DNA of 5,098 nucleotides from Planctomycetota bacterium. Lineage in GTDB: Bacteria; Planctomycetota; Phycisphaerae; WQYP01. A program made the position numbers and the translations under genes. The stretch lies in assembly GCA_021780285.1 (NCBI GenBank), contig JAJXZA010000287.1:1-5098 (forward strand), read 5' to 3'. Shown here in pieces: positions 1 to 5,098 of the stretch. The notes beneath the pieces were generated by a model. The model did not search any database, had not been told where the DNA came from, and saw only the letters and a list, made by a program, of their open reading frames with translations. Numbering within the stretch: the stretch's first letter is position 1; each line of letters begins with the position of its first letter.

Positions 1-669
1 GGCCTGTTCGATCTCAACAAGCTCGCAGCGCGGCATGGCGAGAGCCATCTGCGCCGCAACCGCAGGGGGCGTAACAACATCTTCACAGCCAACAATGATA
101 AGAGCCTGCTGCTGCAAATCAGGCAGGATATCCACATGCGAACGCCGAAGCATCATAGCCCGCTGCCCACCAAGATAGCCTTCAACACTTTGCCGCCGAA
201 CCATTTGCCTCACCTGCTCTCTAACCGCGACCGTCGCGGCACTGGCAAGCAATCGGCTGCACGTGGCCTCGGCTATAGACTCCAAACCTCGTAGTTGTAC
301 ATCGGCTATCGCTGCTTCGCGGTTGGCGCGAGCGGCGGGACTGTCGGCTTGAGCTCGCGTATCAAGAAACATTGCCGCAGCAACAAGCTCCGGCGATTGG
401 CGCAGCAATGCCAGCAGAATGTAGCCGCCCATCGAACAGCCACCCACAATCGCCCTGCCTTCCGGTTGACGTCGAATAAGCTCGGCTATTTCGCCCGCAA
501 AGGCCTCCATTGTGTACCGTTCAATCGGCCATGGCGCCTGGCCTCCAAATCCCGGAAAGCTGGGCGTTTTTACATCATAGCCTGCGCGCCTAAGCGCCAC
601 CCGCTGCGGCTGAAACATGTCGCCGTCAAGCGGAAATGCATGGAGCAAAATGACCGGTAGAGTTGTCAT
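1..669 (-). CDS. alpha/beta-fold hydrolase, 3' end cut by window edge
   Basis: The minus frame is open from the ATG at 669 to position 1 (223 codons, no stop), so the C-terminus lies outside the window. It reads as a small serine hydrolase of the alpha/beta fold, in the broad group of 3-oxoadipate enol-lactonase and pimeloyl-ACP methyl ester esterase-like proteins. Visible hallmarks are strand 1 followed by HAFPLDG (H10-G16, oxyanion-hole region), SFPGFGG (37-43), the nucleophile elbow GCSMG with Ser79, and IIVGCEDVVTPP (191-202) with Asp197 as probable catalytic acid. The catalytic His is expected just past the last visible residues. The segment MFLDTRAQAD (100-109) and the following helices form the cap. 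The start is 25 bp after the stop of the upstream DUF4159 gene, suggesting co-transcription. There is no strong Shine-Dalgarno sequence, and an in-frame GTG at 678 is an alternative start. The substrate cannot be inferred. Confidence 0.9.
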   Translation of the reverse strand, partial: MTTLPVILLHAFPLDGDMFQPQRVALRRAGYDVKTPSFPGFGGQAPWPIERYTMEAFAGEIAELIRRQPEGRAIVGGCSMGGYILLALLRQSPELVAAAMFLDTRAQADSPAARANREAAIADVQLRGLESIAEATCSRLLASAATVAVREQVRQMVRRQSVEGYLGGQRAMMLRRSHVDILPDLQQQALIIVGCEDVVTPPAVAAQMALAMPRCELVEIEQA

Positions 670-694
670 GCGGGTCACTCGCAAATCAATAACG

Positions 695-3600
695 TCAATT
701 GGCCAGTGGGCCGTGCCTGCCATGGGCAGCGCAGTACAGTAAAACATTCTGCGCAATGCCCCGGGCTGTCGGCGGGGCATAGCCGGCAATTCCCCATGTA
801 TTGGTGCCCAACAACCCGCTCGTTACATCGTACGCGGAAAACACTATTATCCAACGTCCATCTGCCTTAATACCGAGCAGCTTAACGTGCTTGTGCGCAT
901 CGCCTCTGCTGATGACATATTTGCGATACACCGCCTTATCAAGACTTTCGCCCCCAGGCAATGCGCCTGATATAAGCGTGGACGTCTGCGGCACCTCGGT
1001 GAGTGACTCTTTTGGAAACAGCTCCCCCACCAGACGCTCAAAAGATTTAGCAAAACCGCCTCGACCGCCCGCCGCATCAGCAAATAACATTCCTCCGCCC
1101 AACAAATAACGCCGGATGTCGGCGGTCTCGTTTGAGGTAAACTCAAAACTGCCAGTGCCGGTCAATGTCGTCAACATGGGCCGCTGCTGTAAAAGTCGTC
1201 CGCATGAAACGGCATTCAACGTGACTTGCGTCGCAATTCGCCGACGTGCCAGCTCCGCGAGGTGAGGCCACGCGCCTGGCTCCGGGTTCCAGTTGCCCGC
1301 GTACTGCAGTTGCGCCACACGCACGCGACGAACGGCTGGTTCAGGTCGTGATTGATCGCTCGAAACCCACAAACGATTCTGCAGGCCTGATTTGCCCGTC
1401 GCATACAAATAGATATTGGTTGGAATCTGCCAATAGTCAGTCGCTGACGTTGAACGTCTTTGCCAAATCGCTCCAAAATCTTGTGGACTTATAATCCACA
1501 CATACCGCACGCCATTCCAGACACCCAGCAGAAACGGGGGTGAACGCAAATGATACCAAGGCTGCATCGAATAAATCGCGCTGGTCGCGGCCAGCTTGCG
1601 CACCTGAAAGCGGCCATGGCCGATTTCCGCCGCGTAGCGCTCCATGGCGCTGGTAAATGCCGGTGAGTCAGCATCACTACTCGAAAATACCATGCCCCCC
1701 GCATCTATATATTGCTCAAGCTTAACCAAATCCGCTGCTGTAAAATGCGGGTCCTGACTGCCCGTTATTAAGAGCAGAGGCGCGTCGGCCCATTGCCTGG
1801 CCGGAGCCTCCACATTCACCACCTGCCAATTCATGGCCGTTTCATAGGTGCGGCTCACCCAAGCGGTGAAGTTAGCGGCATCCCAGGGGCGATCGTTCCA
1901 CGAACCATACTGTTGCGGTGTGTATTGAAGTTTGTTGATCAAAATAGGGTTCATTCCGCGAGCTAAAATCAGCAGTGCGTAAGCTGTGCCGATAAACCGA
2001 TCCTGGTCGGCAAGTGCAAAGCCTGGCGACCAACTGCCGTCCCGATGCTGCGCATTGAGCAGGACATTCGCCATTGCTCTATACCAATCCGCACTGCCAA
2101 AATATTTAAGGCCGCTGGCGAGGGCCACACGTTCGTCGCCGTACATTTCATAGAGATTTTCATTGCTGGGTGAAAAATGCCGGTTAACCCACGAAAGGCC
2201 GTCCAACAGGCTCTTATCCGGCTGTGTTTTCAGCGCGAAGGAGGAGGAAGTATAGGAGTCCGCGATGAACAAGCTGGCCAAACCCGCCGGAGTCATCGTG
2301 CGGGGATTGCCCATAAAGCCCCCGCCCCAGCCACTCCCTCTGCCTTGGGTATAAACCCACGCCCCACTGCTTAGCTGTGTATGGTGCCAATGGTATGCTA
2401 CCGCTCGCCAATAAAACGCCGGAACCTCCAACCCACTGTCCGCACAAGCCCACATCCCCAGCACCCCATACTGCGAATTGGAATTGTCCCATCGGCTGAA
2501 CCCGCGACCAAAGCCTTGCGCTCGTGGGTTCTGATAGCTGTAAGCCCCGGCTGCTTCAGCTCCAATGAGATAACGCATATCCCATAGCAGGGTATCGTGA
2601 TATTGCTTCTTCGCCGGCAGGAGGTTCATGTCGTTGGCCTGAAATGAAGCAACATACGTGGTGGGCGTCCGGAGCTTTGCCACATACGAAATTGCAGCTC
2701 TCATCCTGGAGTTAAAGATATACACCTGGGGCAGGTGCAGGCTCTGCTCAACTTGCAGCAGCGACTCAAGCACCAGAGCCGACTCACCACCCAGCATAAT
2801 GCTCCTGCGACCATTGAGATTCGGTTCCCAGTTGCCATTCACCTCCTGCCCCAGCAAATAGTCCACGCCTCGCGCAATGGCCTTTTTTATTCGCAGCAGT
2901 TCCCTTGAACCAGCCGATGGTGTTTGATGGGCCGCAGCAGTGGCGGCAACTCCGACTAGCGACGTGACCGCCGCCGCCGGTGGCTTGATATTGCCCGCAT
3001 GATCACTGTGTAACTTCAGCGGCCTTAGGGGTGCGGTTATTGGACCTTTATTGGCAATAACTGAATCCGTGCTTTTATTGTTCCCCACTACAGTTGCTGG
3101 CGACATAACACCTTCCGGGCGTGGCCTCACAGCTATAGATGCCCGGCCACCCAAGGCGGTTTTGTCTGCCTGGCGAGGAGAGATGCCCTTCGCTGGCGCC
3201 ACAACTGATTTGGCCCCCGTGCCCTCGCCTGCCCCGCCCGACGCATGACCACCCGATTTTGGCGGTGGCGATAAATAAATCCCAATCAGTACGCCGATAG
3301 CCAACAACATCATGGCGCTGATTGTCAGAAGCACAGTATTCAGCAGTCGCATGTCCGAGCCATTGTCACCTTCAGGCGGTAACGGCGCGGAATCATTAAC
3401 CTCTGAATCGCCCATGGTTTCATCATTGTTGAATGCGTCGGTGGTTTGTGGCTCAACTGCAGCATCCTGAAAGGACGGTTGATCGTCTGGTAAACTGCTT
3501 ATGCCGTCCGTGGCAGGTGCCGCCACAGGAACCGTCTGCGGCAATGATACAACTTCCGCACTTGCCGCTGCCGCCTTGAACAAGCGAACATCATCCGCAA

Positions 3601-3865
3601 CCGTCTTTGTAGTTACCGACGAACTGGTTTGCGGTTCGGGTGAAGTCCAGCCCGCTATCTGATGCGCGCAAGCCCGGCACAACCGTCTACCAAATACCAC
3701 AATCCAGCGACCATCGGGAGCGGTCTGACTGCATCGTTCGCATGTTTGCTTCAGGCTCAAACTCAAACTCCTGCCGGCGGCTTCCAACATAACCTGCGCA
3801 AAGTTCAGTGTACCATGCACAGGTGGTGGTTGTGAATTTCTCCTCACGCCCGGAATATGCAGCAT
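695..3865 (-). CDS. membrane-anchored zinc-ribbon / alpha-alpha-toroid / DUF4159 protein
   Basis: A 1056-residue protein of unknown function. Domain order, numbered from the ATG at 3865: a short basic N-terminus; a zinc-ribbon-like CxxC-x17-CxxC (C42, C45, C63, C66); an acidic, Ser/Thr/Pro-rich linker (about 75-170); one hydrophobic helix (about 173-199); a Gly/Ala/Pro-rich linker (200-320); a helical domain with QW-like repeats (about 322-650) resembling the squalene-cyclase/prenyltransferase toroid; a first DUF4159-like unit (about 689-835); and a C-terminal DUF4159 domain (about 850-1047, with GNWNPEP near its start and LGGGMLFAD at 922-930). No DxDD cyclase motif is seen in the toroid and no Cys nucleophile in the DUF4159 units, so binding or scaffolding seems likelier than catalysis. 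The probable topology is zinc ribbon in the cytoplasm and the large part across the membrane. The frame extends upstream to a TTG at 3940, but the ATG at 3865 has a perfect GGAGG seven bases before it. A hydrolase gene follows after 25 bp. Confidence 0.88.
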   Translation of the reverse strand: MLHIPGVRRNSQPPPVHGTLNFAQVMLEAAGRSLSLSLKQTCERCSQTAPDGRWIVVFGRRLCRACAHQIAGWTSPEPQTSSSVTTKTVADDVRLFKAAAASAEVVSLPQTVPVAAPATDGISSLPDDQPSFQDAAVEPQTTDAFNNDETMGDSEVNDSAPLPPEGDNGSDMRLLNTVLLTISAMMLLAIGVLIGIYLSPPPKSGGHASGGAGEGTGAKSVVAPAKGISPRQADKTALGGRASIAVRPRPEGVMSPATVVGNNKSTDSVIANKGPITAPLRPLKLHSDHAGNIKPPAAAVTSLVGVAATAAAHQTPSAGSRELLRIKKAIARGVDYLLGQEVNGNWEPNLNGRRSIMLGGESALVLESLLQVEQSLHLPQVYIFNSRMRAAISYVAKLRTPTTYVASFQANDMNLLPAKKQYHDTLLWDMRYLIGAEAAGAYSYQNPRAQGFGRGFSRWDNSNSQYGVLGMWACADSGLEVPAFYWRAVAYHWHHTQLSSGAWVYTQGRGSGWGGGFMGNPRTMTPAGLASLFIADSYTSSSFALKTQPDKSLLDGLSWVNRHFSPSNENLYEMYGDERVALASGLKYFGSADWYRAMANVLLNAQHRDGSWSPGFALADQDRFIGTAYALLILARGMNPILINKLQYTPQQYGSWNDRPWDAANFTAWVSRTYETAMNWQVVNVEAPARQWADAPLLLITGSQDPHFTAADLVKLEQYIDAGGMVFSSSDADSPAFTSAMERYAAEIGHGRFQVRKLAATSAIYSMQPWYHLRSPPFLLGVWNGVRYVWIISPQDFGAIWQRRSTSATDYWQIPTNIYLYATGKSGLQNRLWVSSDQSRPEPAVRRVRVAQLQYAGNWNPEPGAWPHLAELARRRIATQVTLNAVSCGRLLQQRPMLTTLTGTGSFEFTSNETADIRRYLLGGGMLFADAAGGRGGFAKSFERLVGELFPKESLTEVPQTSTLISGALPGGESLDKAVYRKYVISRGDAHKHVKLLGIKADGRWIIVFSAYDVTSGLLGTNTWGIAGYAPPTARGIAQNVLLYCAAHGRHGPLAN
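725..1801 (-). other. tandem DUF4159-type domains
   Basis: Two stretches of the large protein share a pattern. Unit 1 (from about residue 689) has PLLLITG, a Phe-Thr turn, a helix ending in Tyr, DAGGMVFSS, a Phe/Glu-Arg helix, and later LLGVWNGVRYVWIIS with an Asp shortly after. Unit 2 (from about 850) has PMLTTLTG, EFTS, RRYLLGGGMLFAD, SFERLVGEL, and later LLGIKADGRWIIVFS with YD shortly after. The Pro-to-GGM distance is nearly the same (27 and 28 residues). Unit 2 is the recognisable DUF4159 (glutamine-amidotransferase-like fold family). Unit 1 looks like a diverged copy. Confidence 0.6.
3272..3346 (-). other. single transmembrane helix of the DUF4159 protein
   Basis: About 25 uncharged residues (roughly 174-198) run from LLNTVLLTI to IGIYLS. 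They are preceded by Arg after an acidic stretch and followed by PPPKSGG. This is the only clear membrane segment in the protein and it lies nearly 175 residues in, so it is an internal anchor rather than a cleaved signal peptide. It separates the zinc-ribbon part from the toroid and DUF4159 parts. Confidence 0.8.
3668..3742 (-). other. zinc-ribbon-like motif within the DUF4159 protein
   Basis: This encodes residues 42-66 of the large protein: CERC, then a 17-residue hairpin-like stretch with DGRW and FGRRL, then CRAC. Two CxxC knuckles at this spacing are typical of small zinc ribbons. It sits before the single membrane helix, so it would face the cytoplasm, where it could bind a protein or nucleic acid partner. 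The role is inferred. Metal binding is supported only by the cysteine pattern. Confidence 0.6.
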
Positions 3866-3872
3866 ATCACGG

Positions 3873-3877
3873 CCTCC
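3873..3877 (-). promoter_or_regulatory. Shine-Dalgarno site that fixes the DUF4159 gene start
   Basis: On the minus strand GGAGG is followed by seven bases and then the ATG at 3865. The longer in-frame start, TTG at 3940, has no such site in front of it, and the ATG at 3790 has only a poorly spaced AGG. The site therefore favours the 1056-residue form over the 1081-residue one. Confidence 0.7.
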
Positions 3878-3944
3878 AACAAGCGCGTTCCAGACGGCAT
3901 CGCTCCACTTTTTTCGGGCTGTGATAGTCGCCAATCGCAACTGC

Positions 3945-3953
3945 TGCTATACT
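3945..3953 (+). promoter_or_regulatory. extended -10 promoter for the YlbF-family gene
   Basis: The plus strand reads TGC followed by TATACT, an extended -10 element (TGn plus a five-of-six match to TATAAT). No good -35 box lies 16-18 bp upstream, which is tolerable for extended -10 promoters. Transcription would start near 3960 and give a leader of about 53 nt before the GTG at 4013. The opposite strand of the same bases reads GTATAGC, a weak -10-like sequence that could serve the divergent gene. Confidence 0.4.
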
Positions 3954-3965
3954 TCGTGGTTTGCA

Positions 3966-3984
3966 GGCCGATGGTACGGCCGAT
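3966..3984. repeat. 7-bp direct repeat in the divergent intergenic region
   Basis: GGCCGAT occurs at 3966-3972 and again at 3978-3984, with start points 12 bp apart, roughly one helical turn. It lies just downstream of the predicted start of the plus-strand transcript, where a repressor could bind. A chance repeat is quite possible at this length. Confidence 0.3.
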
Positions 3985-4002
3985 AGCGAGTGTGCTCTTA
4001 CC

Positions 4003-4008
4003 GAGGTG
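4003..4008 (+). promoter_or_regulatory. ribosome binding site of the YlbF-family gene
   Basis: GAGGTG is followed by AATT and then the GTG at 4013. The GAGG core is six bases from the start codon, an acceptable spacing. This favours the GTG start over the ATG at 4028, whose upstream sequence is only weakly purine-rich. Confidence 0.55.
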
Positions 4009-4012
4009 AATT

Positions 4013-4399
4013 GTGGCAGAAGAATCAATGCTCTTAAGTGAATCCAAAAAACTGGGAACCCTCATTGCGCAGCAACCGGCCGTGCAGAATTACCGCACAC
4101 TTGCCCGCCAGCTTGATCTGGACATTGGCGCCAAGAATCTCCTGCAACAGTTTGAGCAGGCCATGGAACTCGTCGCCATGAAAGAAGCCTCTATGCAACC
4201 TATCGAAATTGCCGAAAAGCAGAAAATAGAAGCCATTCAACAGAGCGTCGCAATGCATCCACTGCTCAAAAAGCTGCTTACCGCGCAAGTCGAATACATG
4301 GATCTCATGCAGAAAGTGCAGGAAGCCATCAACTCCGGCGTCACAGGCAACGCAACCCCCGCCGTCGAGGCAAAGCCCGAGTCAAAACTCATTATCTAA
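4013..4399 (+). CDS. YlbF/YmcA (Com_YlbF) family protein
   Basis: A 128-residue, mostly helical protein matching the YlbF/YmcA family in length and pattern: an N-terminal helix ending in QNYRTLARQLDLD (25-37), the long helix with LLQQFEQAMELVAMKEA (43-59), a PIEIAEKQK turn (63-71), a helix containing HPLLKKLLTAQVEYMDLMQ (82-100), and a polar tail (about 109-128). In Bacillus subtilis YlbF and YmcA act with YaaT as a complex that helps RNase Y mature certain transcripts and affects competence, sporulation and biofilm formation. That role cannot be carried over directly, since no partner gene is visible. The protein contains no cysteine, so it cannot supply the iron-sulfur ligands reported for the Bacillus complex. 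The start is GTG with GAGGTG upstream. It is transcribed divergently from the DUF4159 gene and convergently with the coiled-coil gene, which it overlaps by 4 bp at the stop codons. Confidence 0.82.
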   Translation: MAEESMLLSESKKLGTLIAQQPAVQNYRTLARQLDLDIGAKNLLQQFEQAMELVAMKEASMQPIEIAEKQKIEAIQQSVAMHPLLKKLLTAQVEYMDLMQKVQEAINSGVTGNATPAVEAKPESKLII

Positions 4400-5098
4400 T
4401 GGTGCGCATAGGTTTTGGGCTGCACATTGCCAGGCCCGCCGTTTTGAACAACACCCGGCCCGCCATTCTGAATTACGCCCGGTGAAAACGGGTTATGAAA
4501 ATCAATCGTTCCGGTTTGTGGTGCATGGTGGCCCCCGCATGGCGGCGGAAAATAAATAAACGGATACCCTAAAAACACATACGAACCAAAGTAGATCGGC
4601 TGGTCATAAATGCCGTAGGCTGCTGGGGTCGTTTCCAGCGGACTTTGATTTATACCCATACCATTAATGACCGGTGCGGCCCCATTGTTCTTTGCCCGCT
4701 GCGGCCCTGCCTGCACCGGGGCGTTTTTTGCGCGCATCAGCAGCGGCAGCGGCGGCGGCGGCGGCGGCGGCGGATTGGTTAAATCGCCTGGCAGCATCAT
4801 CTGCTGCAGGCCAAGGTAGCCGGTGTGCGGCGGATTCTTTATCATGTTTGCGGCTTGCACTTTCATTTGCTCAATGGCCGCAATAAGGTTGTTGCGATCG
4901 TTGGTAAGCTGCGCCAGCACCGCCTTTTCATGATTAAGCTGGGCTATATCGGCCTGTAAAATCGCCTGATTTGTAATGTTGATGGCCCCCGTTTGAGCCA
5001 AAAGCGCCTGCTGCGCAAGTTCAAGATTCACTATTTCGGCTGTGATCTGGTTAATGCGATCATTGGCGTCAACTATTTCTTTGTTCACGCTGGCCAAT
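4396..5098 (-). CDS. coiled-coil / polyproline / Gly-Pro-Tyr-rich protein, 5' end missing
   Basis: I do not recognise this protein. The frame stays open to the right edge, so the N-terminus, possibly with a signal peptide, is outside. The TTG at 5097 is the first possible start but is probably an internal Leu. At least 233 residues are visible, numbered from that codon. Residues 1-86 are an Ala/Gln/Asn/Leu-rich helix with heptad-like hydrophobic spacing, probably a coiled coil. Residues 109-116 are eight consecutive prolines followed by LPLL. Residues 160-187 are aromatic (YGIYDQPIYFGSYVF, then YPFIYFPPPC). The tail carries two near-identical eight-residue units (PGVIQNGG, PGVVQNGG) and ends in His-His. 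This composition suits a surface, envelope or secreted structural protein, which is inference only. The stop codon overlaps that of the convergent YlbF-family gene. The alternating helical and low-complexity parts and lack of frame breaks support a real gene. Confidence 0.75.
   Translation of the reverse strand, partial: LASVNKEIVDANDRINQITAEIVNLELAQQALLAQTGAINITNQAILQADIAQLNHEKAVLAQLTNDRNNLIAAIEQMKVQAANMIKNPPHTGYLGLQQMMLPGDLTNPPPPPPPPLPLLMRAKNAPVQAGPQRAKNNGAAPVINGMGINQSPLETTPAAYGIYDQPIYFGSYVFLGYPFIYFPPPCGGHHAPQTGTIDFHNPFSPGVIQNGGPGVVQNGGPGNVQPKTYAHH
4434..4481. repeat. two 24-bp tandem units in the coiled-coil gene's 3' end
   Basis: Units at 4434-4457 and 4458-4481 share the GCCCGCC start, the TTNTGAA core and the ACNCCCG end, differing at a few positions. 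On the minus strand each encodes Pro-Gly-Val-(Ile/Val)-Gln-Asn-Gly-Gly in phase shift. A partial third unit follows in the protein (PGNVQP). This looks like a recent in-frame duplication in the C-terminal tail. Confidence 0.7.
4704..4729 (+). terminator. candidate intrinsic terminator for the YlbF-family transcript
   Basis: The plus strand can form a six-pair stem, GCCCTG (4704-4709) with CGGGGC (4717-4722), with one U-G pair and a seven-base loop. One G and then six T (4724-4729) follow. This is the classic shape of a rho-independent terminator, though the stem is short. It lies about 305 bp after the YlbF-family stop, antisense to the convergent gene, whose coding sequence constrains the same bases. 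No better candidate lies nearer the stop. Confidence 0.35.
4750..4773. repeat. (CGG)8 trinucleotide tract encoding eight prolines
   Basis: Eight perfect CGG triplets on the plus strand read as eight CCG proline codons in the minus-strand gene. Flanking CAG and CGG triplets (4738-4749) extend the pattern as Leu-Pro-Leu-Leu. Such tracts can change length by replication slippage in whole codons, keeping the frame. Runs of proline codons are known to stall ribosomes and to depend on elongation factor P. Confidence 0.9.

Noticed and set aside
295..660. Plus-strand open frame of 121 codons
   Set aside because: It is antisense to the hydrolase frame, which carries clear family motifs. The plus translation is Arg/Lys-rich with no recognisable motif.
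3689..3712. DGRWIVVF near the zinc ribbon resembles DGRWIIVF in the C-terminal DUF4159 unit
   Set aside because: It is a short match with different surroundings (Cys knuckle versus strand before Tyr-Asp) and different codons. It is probably coincidence rather than a third domain copy.
3844..4065. Minus-strand frame across the divergent intergenic region
   Set aside because: It overlaps both the DUF4159 start in another frame and the first codons of the YlbF-family gene, has no motif, and would occupy the promoter region.
4379..4390. Small hairpin GAGT-CAAA-ACTC at the end of the YlbF-family gene
   Set aside because: It has only four pairs and no T-run after it, so it is too weak to call a terminator.
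4674..4886. Plus-strand frame with a long alanine run
   Set aside because: The alanine run is only the other reading of the CGG tract that encodes prolines in the minus-strand gene.

Overview
The window holds four protein genes and nothing recognisable as an RNA gene, mobile element or CRISPR array. It is almost fully coding. The largest gene-free stretch is about 147 bp between two divergent genes, so no gap exceeds 300 bp. The likely source is a member of the Planctomycetota or a related PVC-type bacterium. This is inferred mainly from the largest gene, a membrane-anchored protein joining an alpha/alpha-toroid (squalene-cyclase/prenyltransferase-like) domain to DUF4159, which is a protein style I associate with planctomycetes. 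No marker gene is present to prove it.

Layout from left to right. (1) Minus strand, 669 to 1: the first 223 residues of an alpha/beta hydrolase, cut off by the window edge before its catalytic histidine. (2) Minus strand, 3865 to 695: a 1056-residue zinc-ribbon / single-TM / toroid / DUF4159 protein. Its stop lies 25 bp before the hydrolase start, so the two probably form one transcription unit. (3) Positions 3866-4012: a divergent intergenic region with an extended -10 promoter for the plus-strand gene, a short direct repeat, and a strong ribosome binding site just inside the left gene's leader. (4) Plus strand, 4013 to 4399: a YlbF/YmcA-family (Com_YlbF) helical protein. (5) Minus strand, 5098 to 4396: the C-terminal part of an unrecognised protein with a coiled coil, an eight-proline run and a Gly/Pro/Tyr-rich tail. 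It enters from beyond the right edge and overlaps the YlbF gene tail to tail by 4 bp.

No pathway links all four genes. The most notable features are the composite protein, which appears to carry two diverged DUF4159-type domains in tandem, and the dense convergent arrangement at 4396-4399. There the best intrinsic-terminator candidate for the YlbF-family transcript lies about 305 bp inside the opposing gene.
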